DNA from: Anaerolineales bacterium
GTDB taxonomy: Bacteria > Chloroflexota > Anaerolineae > Anaerolineales > UBA11858
Direction of reading: 5' to 3'
Length of the DNA stretch: 49,034 bases
NCBI GenBank assembly: GCA_024763275.1
Contig: JANTFT010000015.1
Coordinates: forward strand, 1-49,034
The notes beneath the pieces are model-generated. The model searched no databases. It saw nothing but the letters and a program-made list of their open reading frames with translations, and was not told where the DNA came from. The position numbers and the translations under genes were made by a program. This document shows positions 16,257-24,327 of this stretch, one piece after another; position 1 is the first letter of the stretch; every line of letters begins with the position of its first letter.

Positions 16257-17546
16257 TCAGCGTTGAATCACCTGGGAACGCTCAGGACCCACAGAAATAA
16301 TCTTTACAGGCACTCCCACCCGATCCTCAATGGTGGAAACGTAATCGCGGGCGGCCTGGGGGAGCCCCTCCCAGGAGCGGATCCCGGTCAGGTCCTCGCT
16401 CCAACCCTCTACCTCCTCATAAACAGCCTGGACTGCAGCCAGGTCAGCCGGACCCAGCGGCAGGGTTTCGGTTATCTCGGTTCCAATCCGGTAGGTCGTG
16501 GCCAGCTTGATTGTACGCAATCCGGAGAGGATGTCCAGCTTGGTCAGAGCCAGCTCACTGATCCCATTGATCCGCACCGCGTAGCGCAGCAGAATAAGAT
16601 CCAGCCAGCCGACTCGGCGGGGACGTCCGGTTGTGGTACCGAACTCATCCCACTCGTTCTCACCAGTGCCGCGCAGACGGGCTGCCAACTCCCCTTCCAG
16701 CTCAGTTGGAAAAGGACCTTCCCCAACCCGGGTCTGGAACGCTTTCACAACCCCGATCACCTGGTCCGCGGATCCAACTCCCAGTCCCAACCCCACCAAT
16801 GCGCCCGGCGCTGTGGGCGTTGAGCTGGTCACATAGGGGTAGGTCCCGTGATCCAGATCCAGCAAGGTGCCCTGAGCCCCTTCGGCCAGAATCTTCTCCC
16901 CCGCCGCGAGAGCTTTGGCTGCCAGGGCTCCGATCTCTCCAATATAAGGCCGGAGCTGATCGCCATAGACCCGGTAAGCGGCAATGATTTCCTCGCTCTT
17001 CAGCGGTTCTGCTCCATAGAGCGCTTCCAGTTGATGGTTGACATCCCCGATATGGGCGCTTAGCGCTGCCAGGAATAGATCAGGGTCAAGGATGGATTCC
17101 ATACGCAATCCAGAACGATTCACTTTGGAAGTGTAGGCAGGTCCAATCCCGCGTCTGGTAGTGCCAATCTTGCCAGCACCCCGGGCTTCTTCCCGGGCAG
17201 CATCGAGGGCCAGGTGCCCGGGTGTGATTAAATGTGCCGCATGGGAAATCCTGATCCGGTCCTGGTTGATCTCAATCCCGGCTTCCCGGACCTGTTTAAT
17301 TTCCTCCAACAGGGTGGCAGGATTGATCACCATACCGTTTCCCAGCAGTCCGATCGTATGAGGATGGACGATGCCCGAAGGCAGAAGATGCAGCTTAAAG
17401 GTGCGGTCCCCAACGGTGACCGTATGTCCAGCATTATCTCCGCCTGAGTATCTCGCAACGATATTTGCTCTGCCTGACAGCAGATCGATCACCCGGCCTT
17501 TCCCTTCATCGCCCCATTGGGCACCGACAACGATATCCAAAGGCAT
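16257..17546 (-). CDS. purA: Adenylosuccinate synthetase
   Basis: A 429-residue enzyme that joins IMP and aspartate with GTP, the first committed step to AMP. The N-terminal glycine-rich loop V-G-A-Q-W-G-D-E-G-K-G-R includes the catalytic aspartate; G-H-T follows near 40. The signature Q-R-G / G-I-G-P-A-Y segment and T-T-T-G-R-P-R-R-V-G are present. An AGGAG ribosome binding site precedes the ATG. The gene is monocistronic except for the lipoprotein six bases downstream and is divergent from the tdh gene. Confidence 0.98.
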   Translation of the reverse strand: MPLDIVVGAQWGDEGKGRVIDLLSGRANIVARYSGGDNAGHTVTVGDRTFKLHLLPSGIVHPHTIGLLGNGMVINPATLLEEIKQVREAGIEINQDRIRISHAAHLITPGHLALDAAREEARGAGKIGTTRRGIGPAYTSKVNRSGLRMESILDPDLFLAALSAHIGDVNHQLEALYGAEPLKSEEIIAAYRVYGDQLRPYIGEIGALAAKALAAGEKILAEGAQGTLLDLDHGTYPYVTSSTPTAPGALVGLGLGVGSADQVIGVVKAFQTRVGEGPFPTELEGELAARLRGTGENEWDEFGTTTGRPRRVGWLDLILLRYAVRINGISELALTKLDILSGLRTIKLATTYRIGTEITETLPLGPADLAAVQAVYEEVEGWSEDLTGIRSWEGLPQAARDYVSTIEDRVGVPVKIISVGPERSQVIQR

Positions 17547-17615
17547 GGTTTACTCCTGAAAATAATATGATTTCCCTCACGGGGAGAATTTGTGAAATGC
17601 CTGTACAATAGCACT

Positions 17616-17639
17616 TATAAGAGACTAGAATCATTCTAG
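17616..17639 (+). promoter_or_regulatory. Palindrome in the purA-tdh divergent region
   Basis: A perfect 15-base palindrome CTAGAAT-C-ATTCTAG (17625-17639) lies in the 151-base region between purA and tdh. It directly follows a TATAAG sequence (17616-17621) that could be a -10 box for tdh, so it would sit at the start site, a usual operator position. The matching -35 is weak. Confidence 0.35.
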
Positions 17640-17697
17640 CACAGAAAGAGAACACTATTCCATACTATCGCCCAATTGGAAATGAGCAGGAGAGCAT

Positions 17698-18708
17698 ATG
17701 CCAGAAAGAACGGTTCTAATAACCGGAGCTAGCGGTGAGATCGGTCAGGCCTTGATCGAGGCGCTGTCCGAAGATCACCAATACAGGATTATCTCCCTTG
17801 ATCTGAAACCCCTCCCCGGAAAATTGGAGGGCAAATCCACCCATATTACTGGAAATCTGCTGGATAAAGGCCTCATCGAACAGCTCGATAAGGAATACTC
17901 TTTCAACCAGATCTTCCATCTAGCAGCGGTCCTCTCTACCACAGCAGAGCACAATCCCTACCAGGCCCATAAGATCAATACCTGCATCACCATTGACATG
18001 CTGGAAATGGCAGTCCGACAGAGTCAGCGGGGGGGCAAACCGGTTAAGTTTATCTTCCCCAGCTCCATTGCCGTTTATGGTCTACCAGATCTGGAAACAA
18101 AAATAGATCTCCCCCCTCTGACCGAAAACCAGTGGACAGAACCGAAGACCATGTACGGCTGTTCAAAACTTTACTGCGAAAAGGTGGGAACATACTACAG
18201 TGAAGGCTACCAGCAGCTCGCTGAGGAGATTCCGGTCCGGCTGGATTTCCGGGCCATTCGCTTTCCAGGAATCGTCAGCGCCTTCACCGTTCCCAGCGGA
18301 GGCACCAGTGACTTCGGCCCGGAGATGATCCATGCTGCCGCCCAGGGCAAGCACTATGAGTGTTTTGTCAGGGAAGATGTCAGGATCCCCTTCATGGTCA
18401 TGCCTGATGCGGTACGGTCCCTCCAGATGCTCGCCAATGCCCCCCGTGAGGGATTAAAACAGCGGGTTTACAATGTCACCAGCTTCAGTTTTTCGGCGGC
18501 GGATTTCGCGGCTTTCACAAAACAGGGTTTCCCCCAGGCAGAGATCAGCTTCAAACCTGATCCACCGCGCCAGGCCATCGTGGATTCCTGGCCGGCTGAT
18601 GTGGATGACAGCGCCGCCCGGTCCGACTGGGGGTGGGAAGCGCTTTATGACGGAGAGCGCGCCTGCCAGGAATATCTCCTCAAGAACATCAAAGCTCATT
18701 ACTCGTAA
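17698..18708 (+). CDS. tdh: L-threonine 3-dehydrogenase, SDR (epimerase-like) type
   Basis: A 336-residue extended-SDR protein. The Rossmann loop is T-G-A-S-G-E-I-G (9-16) and the catalytic Y-x-x-x-K is Y153/K157, with serines at 122-123 in F-P-S-S-I-A-V-Y-G. The C-terminal half matches the NAD-dependent threonine dehydrogenase group rather than sugar epimerases: R-F-P-G-I-V-S, G-G-T-S-D-F, I-P-F-M-V-M-P-D-A-V and A-I-V-D-S-W-P-A-D-V-D-D-S-A-A-R-S-D-W-G-W. This enzyme oxidises threonine to 2-amino-3-oxobutyrate. No kbl (glycine C-acetyltransferase) gene is next to it. A strong AGGAG site precedes the ATG. A short CCCCAA-CGC-TTGGGG stem follows the stop. Confidence 0.85.
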   Translation: MPERTVLITGASGEIGQALIEALSEDHQYRIISLDLKPLPGKLEGKSTHITGNLLDKGLIEQLDKEYSFNQIFHLAAVLSTTAEHNPYQAHKINTCITIDMLEMAVRQSQRGGKPVKFIFPSSIAVYGLPDLETKIDLPPLTENQWTEPKTMYGCSKLYCEKVGTYYSEGYQQLAEEIPVRLDFRAIRFPGIVSAFTVPSGGTSDFGPEMIHAAAQGKHYECFVREDVRIPFMVMPDAVRSLQMLANAPREGLKQRVYNVTSFSFSAADFAAFTKQGFPQAEISFKPDPPRQAIVDSWPADVDDSAARSDWGWEALYDGERACQEYLLKNIKAHYS

Positions 18709-18829
18709 TTACCCCCAACGCTTGGGGACTCCGACCAACCGGATGCCAGCCCAGGATCCGGGTATTCCACATAATGTAGTATGATGGGGTTTTAATAAGC
18801 CAGATCAGTCAGTCAGCCAGGATCGTTCC

Positions 18830-19885
18830 ATGACCAATCATCTACCCTTCCAACCGGGTCCGATCGCCTTCTTTGGATCAGGGGAGACTGCACCGGGCGG
18901 ACAGAAGATCTTTGATTTTCTGTTCCAGCTGATATCCCCTTCTCCAAGGGTAGCGATCCTGGAAACCCCGGCCGGATTTGAGCTGAATTCCCCCCTGGTC
19001 GCTGGCAATGTGGGTGATTTTATCGAACGGCATCTCCGAAACTATAACCCTGAGATTCAGATCGTTCCCGCCAGGAAAAAAGGCACCCCGTTCAGTCCGA
19101 ATGACCCTGAAACCGTCAGCCCGATCCTGAAATCAAATCTGATATTCATGGGGCCAGGCAGCCCGAGCTATGCCGTGCGTCAGCTCCGGGATTCCCTTGC
19201 CTGGGAATACATCCTGGCCCGCCATCACCTGGGCGCGGGGCTGGCATTTTCCAGCGCCGCCACGATCGCCATCAGCTCTTCAGCTCTGCCTGTGTATGAA
19301 ATCTACAAGGTTGGTCAGGACCTGCACTGGATTCCTGGTTTGGATTTTTTCGGCGACTACGGCCTGCAGATGGTTTTCATCCCCCACTGGAACAACCAGG
19401 ACGGGGGAGAAAATCTGGATACCAGCCGCTGCTATATGGGAAAAACCCGCTTTGCCGAGCTGCTTGACTTGCTGCCGCAGGATCAGATAATAATCGGTAT
19501 AGACGAGAACACCGGTCTGATATTTGACTTTCAGAAAGGCTGTGCCTATGGTGTGGGCCAGGGAAAGATCACCATCCTGAGGGGCAGTGGCCAGCAGAGA
19601 ATCAAAGCTGGGAATGAGATCGATCTGACAGACCTGGGAGATTTCCAGCTTTGTGATCCCCAGTCCGGGATCTCGTCGGCCAGCTGGCAGGCTGCTCTGC
19701 AATCGCAGGCCATAACCTCAGCACTTGATCTCCCTGATGAGCGGATAATTCAGCTGGCAGAAAGAAGAGAAAATGCCCGGTCTGGTAGCGATTGGGCTCT
19801 GGCTGATCAGCTCAGGGACGAAATCGAATCTCTGGGTTGGCTCATCCAGGATAATCCTGATGGCTATCACCTCGTGCAGAAATGA
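18830..19885 (+). CDS. Cyanophycinase-like (S51-fold) protein with CysRS-like C-terminal tail
   Basis: A 351-residue protein in two parts. Residues 9-285 resemble the S51/cyanophycinase fold: F-F-G-S-G-E-T-A near 14-21, F-M-G-P-G-S near 106-111, a possible nucleophile serine in F-S-S-A-A (140-144), an H-W at 186-187, and I-G-I-D-E-N-T-G-L (222-230) corresponding to the family G-I-D-E-x-T-A. Residues 304-350 look like the C-terminal region of cysteinyl-tRNA synthetase (E-R-R-E-N-A-R-S-G-S-D-W-A-L-A-D-Q-L-R-D, then G-W-L-I-Q-D). No synthetase catalytic core is present. Activity could be peptidase, amidotransferase-like or none. It precedes a beta-hydroxyacid dehydrogenase by 59 bases. Confidence 0.65.
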   Translation: MTNHLPFQPGPIAFFGSGETAPGGQKIFDFLFQLISPSPRVAILETPAGFELNSPLVAGNVGDFIERHLRNYNPEIQIVPARKKGTPFSPNDPETVSPILKSNLIFMGPGSPSYAVRQLRDSLAWEYILARHHLGAGLAFSSAATIAISSSALPVYEIYKVGQDLHWIPGLDFFGDYGLQMVFIPHWNNQDGGENLDTSRCYMGKTRFAELLDLLPQDQIIIGIDENTGLIFDFQKGCAYGVGQGKITILRGSGQQRIKAGNEIDLTDLGDFQLCDPQSGISSASWQAALQSQAITSALDLPDERIIQLAERRENARSGSDWALADQLRDEIESLGWLIQDNPDGYHLVQK

Positions 19886-19944
19886 TCCATCGACACCCCT
19901 GCCCGGGGACGAAGGCTTTAATTTGAACAGAAGGAGACCAATTT

Positions 19945-20841
19945 ATGAAAGACGAACCCAAATTAGGTTTTATTGGATTGGGCATTATGGGCAGGCCCAT
20001 GGCCCAGAACTTGCTCAAGGCCGGCTATCAGCTGGTGGTCCACAACCGCAGCCGGGAAGCTGTCAAGGCTCTGGTGGAACAGGGCGCCCAGGAAGCTTTC
20101 TCCCCCCAGGAGGTAGCCTCCCAGGCTGATATTGTCTTTACCAATCTGCCTGATTCGCCGGATGTCGAACTGGTCGCTCTGGGTCCGGATGGTATTCTGG
20201 AAAGCGCCCGGGAGGGTTTTATTTACGTGGACCATTCGACCATCAAACCCTCCCTGGCCAGGAAGATAGCCCGCGAGTTCCAGGCCAGGGGGGCATTTGC
20301 CCTTGACGCTCCCGTAAGCGGAGGTGATATCGGAGCCCAGAAAGGCACCCTGGCGATTATGGTGGGCGGCCCCGAGGAAGCTCTTCAGCAGGTCAGGCCG
20401 ATATTCGAGGTTGTTGGAAAGACTGTCACCCACGTTGGCGAGTCAGGCTCAGGTCAGATCGCCAAAGCCGCCAACCAGATCATGGTGGCCGCCCAGATGG
20501 TTGCTATGGGTGAACTGCTGATCCTGGCGAAAAAAGCCGGGGCGGATCCCGCCCGCGTGGTTCAAGCCATCCAGGGGGGCGCGGCCCAGTGCTGGACCCT
20601 GGATGTTAAACCGGAACGCCTGTTTGCCGGGAACCGTCAGCCTGGCTTCAAAGCTTACATGCAGGAGAAGGATCTCAACATAGTGATGGAAACCGCCCGT
20701 GAATATGGGGCTCCCCTGCCCTCGGCCGGACTCCATACTCAGCTGTATGGTGCCATGCTGCAGATGGGAATGAAAGACCTGGACAATTCAGCTGTGATTG
20801 CCGTGTTGGAGGAATTGGCTGCAACCTCCCTACTTGACTGA
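19945..20841 (+). CDS. 3-hydroxyisobutyrate / tartronate-semialdehyde reductase-type dehydrogenase
   Basis: A 298-residue NAD(P)-dependent beta-hydroxyacid dehydrogenase. The N-terminal Rossmann motif is G-F-I-G-L-G-I-M-G (8-16), the substrate-binding signature is D-A-P-V-S-G-G (121-127), and the catalytic lysine is K174 within G-S-G-Q-I-A-K-A-A-N-Q. Substrate preference among 3-hydroxyisobutyrate, 2-hydroxy-3-oxopropionate and succinic semialdehyde cannot be read from the sequence. A GGAG site precedes the ATG. It is followed by a strong intrinsic terminator. Confidence 0.9.
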   Translation: MKDEPKLGFIGLGIMGRPMAQNLLKAGYQLVVHNRSREAVKALVEQGAQEAFSPQEVASQADIVFTNLPDSPDVELVALGPDGILESAREGFIYVDHSTIKPSLARKIAREFQARGAFALDAPVSGGDIGAQKGTLAIMVGGPEEALQQVRPIFEVVGKTVTHVGESGSGQIAKAANQIMVAAQMVAMGELLILAKKAGADPARVVQAIQGGAAQCWTLDVKPERLFAGNRQPGFKAYMQEKDLNIVMETAREYGAPLPSAGLHTQLYGAMLQMGMKDLDNSAVIAVLEELAATSLLD

Positions 20842-20870
20842 AAGGGAGTATCTGACCTACTGCGCCCCCG

Positions 20871-20905
20871 AAAAAGGCAGAAGGGACTCCTTCTGCCTTT
20901 TTCTT
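20871..20905 (+). terminator. Intrinsic terminator after the dehydrogenase gene
   Basis: A perfect 14-bp stem, AAAAAGGCAGAAGG and CCTTCTGCCTTTTT, with a four-base loop GACT, followed by more T and C. It works on paper in both directions but serves the plus-strand gene ending at 20841. Confidence 0.9.
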
Positions 20906-20912
20906 CAGCAGT

Positions 20913-20918
20913 TATAAT
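20913..20918 (+). promoter_or_regulatory. Putative -10 box of the YitT gene
   Basis: A perfect TATAAT just after the terminator, 28 bases before the start codon at 20947. The -35 region overlaps the terminator stem and is weak (CTTCTG), so this is a tentative call. Confidence 0.4.
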
Positions 20919-20946
20919 TTGGCAGGGGATCGAAGCAGGAGGACCC

Positions 20947-21837
20947 ATGAAAAAAACCTTATCTAATCTGCAAAATTTCCACCTGGACTCTGTGGCCTTG
21001 GGCGATTATCTGGTAATCCTACTGGGATCCGCTTTACAGGCGGCTGCCCTGCGGGTCTTCCTGGTACCGGCCAAGCTGGCCAGCGGAGGGATCAGCGGAT
21101 TGTCCCAAATCATCAACAACTATACCGGCTGGCCGATCGGAGTCATGGTGCTGCTGGGCAACCTGCCGCTTTTTATATTGGGCTGGCGCTTTCTGGGAGG
21201 TCCCCGTTTTGCCGCTCGAACAGCTTTTGCTATCATTTCCTTTTCAATCCTAGTGGACATCCCTCTGGACTTCCTCCCCGGGGAAGGGATCACCTCGGAC
21301 ATCGTCCTGAACTCCCTCTACGGTGGTGTGATCAGCGGGATCGGCTTCGGATTGGTTTACCGCGGCAGAGGAACCAGTGGAGGCTCAGATATCCTGGCCA
21401 GGATCCTGAGCAGCTGGCGCGGAATTCCGGTCACTCAGAGCTATTTGCTGACCGATGCCCTGATCATTTTCCTGGCTGGGATCTCCTTCAGCTGGGAAAA
21501 CGCACTCTACGCCCTGGTGATGTTGTATGTTAGCGGAATTGCCGCAGAATCCATCAGCCAGGGATCCAATATCCTGCGGACGGGGCTGATCATCACTGCC
21601 TATCCAGACCCAATCATCCAGGAAATATTTGACCGCCTCAAGAGGGGCGTCACCATTCTGGATGGGAAAGGGGGATATTCTGGCGAACACAAAGCCATCC
21701 TGCTCTGTGTGGTCACCCGGGCGGAGATCCCCCATCTTAAGGCGCTGACCCGGGACCTGGACCCGGGCGCCTTTTTGATCATCGGCCAGGTCCACGAAGT
21801 TCGGGGAGAAGGGTTTTTACCCATTGTAGAGGATTGA
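20947..21837 (+). CDS. YitT family membrane protein (DUF161/DUF2179)
   Basis: A 296-residue integral membrane protein with about six hydrophobic segments between 17 and 205 and a soluble C-terminal domain of about 80 residues (210-290). The segment F-L-V-P-A-K-L-A-S-G-G-I-S-G-L-S-Q-I and the later R-G-R-G-T-S-G-G-S-D-I-L-A are the two characteristic YitT repeats. The C-terminal part (G-V-T-I-L-D-G-K-G-G-Y-S-G) is the DUF2179 domain, which in related proteins may bind a nucleotide or other small ligand. The transported substrate, if any, is unknown. A GGAGG site precedes the ATG. Confidence 0.9.
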   Translation: MKKTLSNLQNFHLDSVALGDYLVILLGSALQAAALRVFLVPAKLASGGISGLSQIINNYTGWPIGVMVLLGNLPLFILGWRFLGGPRFAARTAFAIISFSILVDIPLDFLPGEGITSDIVLNSLYGGVISGIGFGLVYRGRGTSGGSDILARILSSWRGIPVTQSYLLTDALIIFLAGISFSWENALYALVMLYVSGIAAESISQGSNILRTGLIITAYPDPIIQEIFDRLKRGVTILDGKGGYSGEHKAILLCVVTRAEIPHLKALTRDLDPGAFLIIGQVHEVRGEGFLPIVED

Positions 21838-21851
21838 AACTCTATTGGCTT

Positions 21852-21876
21852 GCAACTTTAGCGCCTGAAGGTCGTA
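21852..21876 (+). promoter_or_regulatory. ECF-type promoter upstream of the first sigma gene
   Basis: GCAAC (21852-21856) and CGTA (21873-21876) are separated by 16 bases, the AAC-N16-CGT pattern known for ECF sigma factors such as Bacillus SigW. It lies 34 bases before the GTG start of the ECF sigma gene, the position expected for autoregulation. A housekeeping reading (TTGCAA-N19-TATATT) is also possible but has poor spacing. Confidence 0.5.
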
Positions 21877-21910
21877 TATTCTAGCAAGGCAGGGCGCGAG
21901 GAGAAACTGG

Positions 21911-22522
21911 GTGGCAAACGAAGCACAATGGATTGCTGACGCGAAAACCGGCGATAAGGAGGCATTTTGCAAGCTGGTCGAAAAATATCAAAAACCGGTT
22001 TACAGCATATGTTACCGGATGTTGGGCACTCCCACCGCGGCGGAGGACGCCGCTCAGGAAGCTTTCATCCGGGCCTACCAGGCTCTAGATCGCTATGATC
22101 CGAAAAGATCATTTGCCACCTGGCTGCTGTCAATCGCTTCCAATTACAGCATTGACCAGCTCAGGAAGAAAAAAGTGACTATCCTGTCCATGGACAGTGA
22201 TAAGCATGCCTGGTTGGCACCGCCTGACCCGGGCCCCAGTCCTGAGCGGGCTGCCCTGGAAAAGGAAAAACAAGCCCTGGTTCAGGAAATGCTTGCTGAG
22301 CTTAACGAAATCGATCGGGCCGCTGTTATCCTGCAGTTCTGGCACGATTATTCCTACGAGGAAATCGCTGAGACCCTGGACCTCAGCAGCAGCGCGGTAA
22401 AAAGCCGCCTGTTCAGGGCCAGGCGTACTCTGGCAGAAAAATGGCAGGAAACGCAGGACGTTTCCGCCAAACCACAAAACCAGGCTGGAGAAAGGATTGC
22501 ACATGAATCACCAACAATATAG
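21911..22522 (+). CDS. ECF RNA polymerase sigma factor
   Basis: A 203-residue group 4 sigma factor starting with GTG after a GAGGAG site. Region 2 spans about 14-85 and includes the core-binding D-A-A-Q-E-A-F-I-R-A-Y and F-A-T-W-L-L-S-I-A-S-N. Region 4 spans about 115-180 and includes the Y-S-Y-E-E-I-A-E-T-L-D-L-S-S-S-A-V-K-S-R-L-F-R-A-R helix-turn-helix. The gene overlaps by 20 bases with the anti-sigma gene, which in turn overlaps the bactofilin-like gene by four, so the three form a tightly coupled operon. The signal and regulon are unknown; the third gene suggests an envelope stress or envelope structure role. Confidence 0.95.
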   Translation: MANEAQWIADAKTGDKEAFCKLVEKYQKPVYSICYRMLGTPTAAEDAAQEAFIRAYQALDRYDPKRSFATWLLSIASNYSIDQLRKKKVTILSMDSDKHAWLAPPDPGPSPERAALEKEKQALVQEMLAELNEIDRAAVILQFWHDYSYEEIAETLDLSSSAVKSRLFRARRTLAEKWQETQDVSAKPQNQAGERIAHESPTI

Positions 22523-23045
22523 TAACTGGATCCTGCTGGAGGATGACCTCGATCAAGAGCAGCAGCGAGAGCTCCATCTGCATTTGAAAGGATGCTCCCA
22601 ATGCCAGGCGCTTTACCAATCCATTCACCAGCTGGACCACCTCTTTAGAACCGCATCTGTCCCCACTCCCGGACCGGATTTCAGCTCCAGGTGGATGGAG
22701 CGGATCGAAAAGCGGGAAAGACGCAGGAACTACAGGATTCTTGGGACAACCCTGGGAATCGTATCTCTGGCTACCGTAGGGCTGCTTTCAATCATCGGAC
22801 TGGAAATTCGCTCAGTTGTAGATTTCTTCCCCCAGGTGATGCTGCAGCTGGTAACGTTGCTTGCAGAATGGTTGGTATTCCTGAGCCAACTCAGCAACAT
22901 CCTCACCCCGCTTTTTCTGGTGGGACTTAAATTAATCTCTCCCCTCTGGCTGTACACGATGCTATTCAGCCTGGGAGGAGCTGCTGCAGTCTGGGTTGGC
23001 AGGTCGATAATCAACCGGACCCTGCATAAGGAGCTAAACGCATGA
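22503..23045 (+). CDS. Anti-sigma factor with zinc-finger HxxxCxxC domain
   Basis: A 180-residue membrane protein. The N-terminal cytoplasmic domain holds H27-x3-C31-x2-C34, the zinc-binding signature of ZAS-type anti-sigma factors. About four hydrophobic segments follow (roughly 79-100, 110-125, 130-147 and 148-166), with little extracytoplasmic sequence, so any signal is probably sensed in or near the membrane. The ATG at 22503 has a GGAGAAAGGA site and lies inside the end of the sigma gene; an in-frame TTG two codons earlier is less likely. Translational coupling with the sigma gene fits a 1:1 partner. Confidence 0.85.
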   Translation: MNHQQYSNWILLEDDLDQEQQRELHLHLKGCSQCQALYQSIHQLDHLFRTASVPTPGPDFSSRWMERIEKRERRRNYRILGTTLGIVSLATVGLLSIIGLEIRSVVDFFPQVMLQLVTLLAEWLVFLSQLSNILTPLFLVGLKLISPLWLYTMLFSLGGAAAVWVGRSIINRTLHKELNA

Positions 23046-24217
23046 AAACCATTACACGCATCCTGATTCTGTTGCTGCTTGCATCCACAATAATCATACC
23101 CTCCACAGCATTCGCCTCTGGGTTTGAGGATGACAAAGTGATTATGGGTGGGAACTACATCCTGGAGGAAGGAGAAACCCTTAACGGCAACCTGGTCGTT
23201 TTTGGCGGTAATGTCACATTAAAAACGAACTCTACCGTAAACGGTGACACTGTGGTGCTGGGAGGTTCTGTCACTTCAAACGGGACCATTAACGGCAACC
23301 TGGTCGTCCTGGGAGGGATCGTCACCCTGCAAAGTGCAGCCCGGGTTAACGGGGATCTCACCGTCCTGGGAAGCAGTATTGAACAGGACCCGGGAGCGAT
23401 GATCAGCGGGAACATAGTCACTGAACAGAATATCCCATTTGATTTCAAAACACCGAAGAGCTTCGGATTTTTTAAAGGGGATTTCCCCCGGGTTCAATTC
23501 CCCCAGCTTCCCTTTGTGGCGGCTGCCTGGTTCGTCTTCAGGATCTTCATCTGGACTGGTTTGGCTGTGCTGATCACCCTCTTTGCCCAAGAGCAGGCGG
23601 TGGTAATCAACCGGACCGCTTTCAAAGAAGCCTGGATGTCCATCCTGGTCGGCCTGGGGGTAATCCTGGTCGCTCCCCTGGTGGCGCTGGCCCTGATCAT
23701 TACCATCCTGCTCAGTCCTGTCAGCCTGATAGGCATTTTTGCCTTGATCGCTGCCTGGGTGCTGGGGCTGGTGTCCCTGAGCATCGAGGTCGGCCGCAAA
23801 TTATCGCAGAGCTTCCATAAGAGCTGGCCAGAACCACTGATGGCGGGATTGGGTATGTTTATACTGGTCCTGATTTTCAATGGCTTCAGCCAGCTGGTAC
23901 CTTGTGTAGGCTGGCTGCCAAAATTCATCCTCGGTGCCTGGGTTCTGGGTGCGGTTATCCTGACCCGTTTCGGCACTCACAGCTACCCTGACCAGGAATC
24001 TGAGCAAATCACTTCCTCTGATCAGCTTCTTCCCGAGGCATTCCCTCCAGAAGAACCGGTGAAAGGGGTCCATCCTGGTCCTGCGGTAGAAAGCACACCA
24101 GCCGCCCGCCAGCTTGCAGAGCAGGAAGACATTGACCTGAACTCGCTTACTGGCAGCGGCGCAGGCGGTAAGATTACCATCAACGACGTCCGCCGGGCCA
24201 TCAAAGAGCGCGGTTAG
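23042..24217 (+). CDS. Bactofilin-like membrane protein with a C-terminal peripheral-subunit-binding-like domain
   Basis: A 391-residue protein with an unusual layout. A signal peptide (1-26) is followed by a beta-helical repeat region (35-128) of the polymer-forming/bactofilin type, with recurring units such as G-N-L-V-V-F-G-G-N-V and G-N-L-V-V-L-G-G-I-V. About five hydrophobic segments lie between 158 and 310. The last 40 residues (352-391) resemble the peripheral subunit-binding domain of 2-oxoacid dehydrogenase E2 proteins: T-P-A-A-R-Q-L-A-E, then D-L-N-S-L-T-G-S-G-A-G-G-K-I and N-D-V. The repeats would face outside and the tail probably the cytoplasm. Its ATG overlaps the anti-sigma stop by four bases, so it is the likely target or output of this sigma module. 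Confidence 0.75.
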   Translation: MKTITRILILLLLASTIIIPSTAFASGFEDDKVIMGGNYILEEGETLNGNLVVFGGNVTLKTNSTVNGDTVVLGGSVTSNGTINGNLVVLGGIVTLQSAARVNGDLTVLGSSIEQDPGAMISGNIVTEQNIPFDFKTPKSFGFFKGDFPRVQFPQLPFVAAAWFVFRIFIWTGLAVLITLFAQEQAVVINRTAFKEAWMSILVGLGVILVAPLVALALIITILLSPVSLIGIFALIAAWVLGLVSLSIEVGRKLSQSFHKSWPEPLMAGLGMFILVLIFNGFSQLVPCVGWLPKFILGAWVLGAVILTRFGTHSYPDQESEQITSSDQLLPEAFPPEEPVKGVHPGPAVESTPAARQLAEQEDIDLNSLTGSGAGGKITINDVRRAIKERG

Positions 24218-24245
24218 AACCAATCTTGAACGCAGGAGTACAATG

Positions 24246-24271
24246 AAGCCCCGGGAGACCGGGGCTTTTCT
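24246..24271. terminator. Shared terminator between the two ECF modules
   Basis: A perfect nine-bp stem AAGCCCCGG / CCGGGGCTT with loop GAGA, followed by TT-T-C-T-T on the plus strand. It lies between convergent operons. A second inverted repeat, CCTCCTTCC / GGAAGGAGG (24282-24305), follows without a T-run. Confidence 0.75.
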
Positions 24272-24327
24272 TATTCAGCTTCCTCCTTCCCGGGCAGGAA
24301 GGAGGGAACTTTCCAATTACCGATGGA

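Noticed and set aside
18806-18818. Tandem TCAG repeats upstream of the cyanophycinase-like gene
   Set aside because: Only three units and no flanking structure; likely chance.
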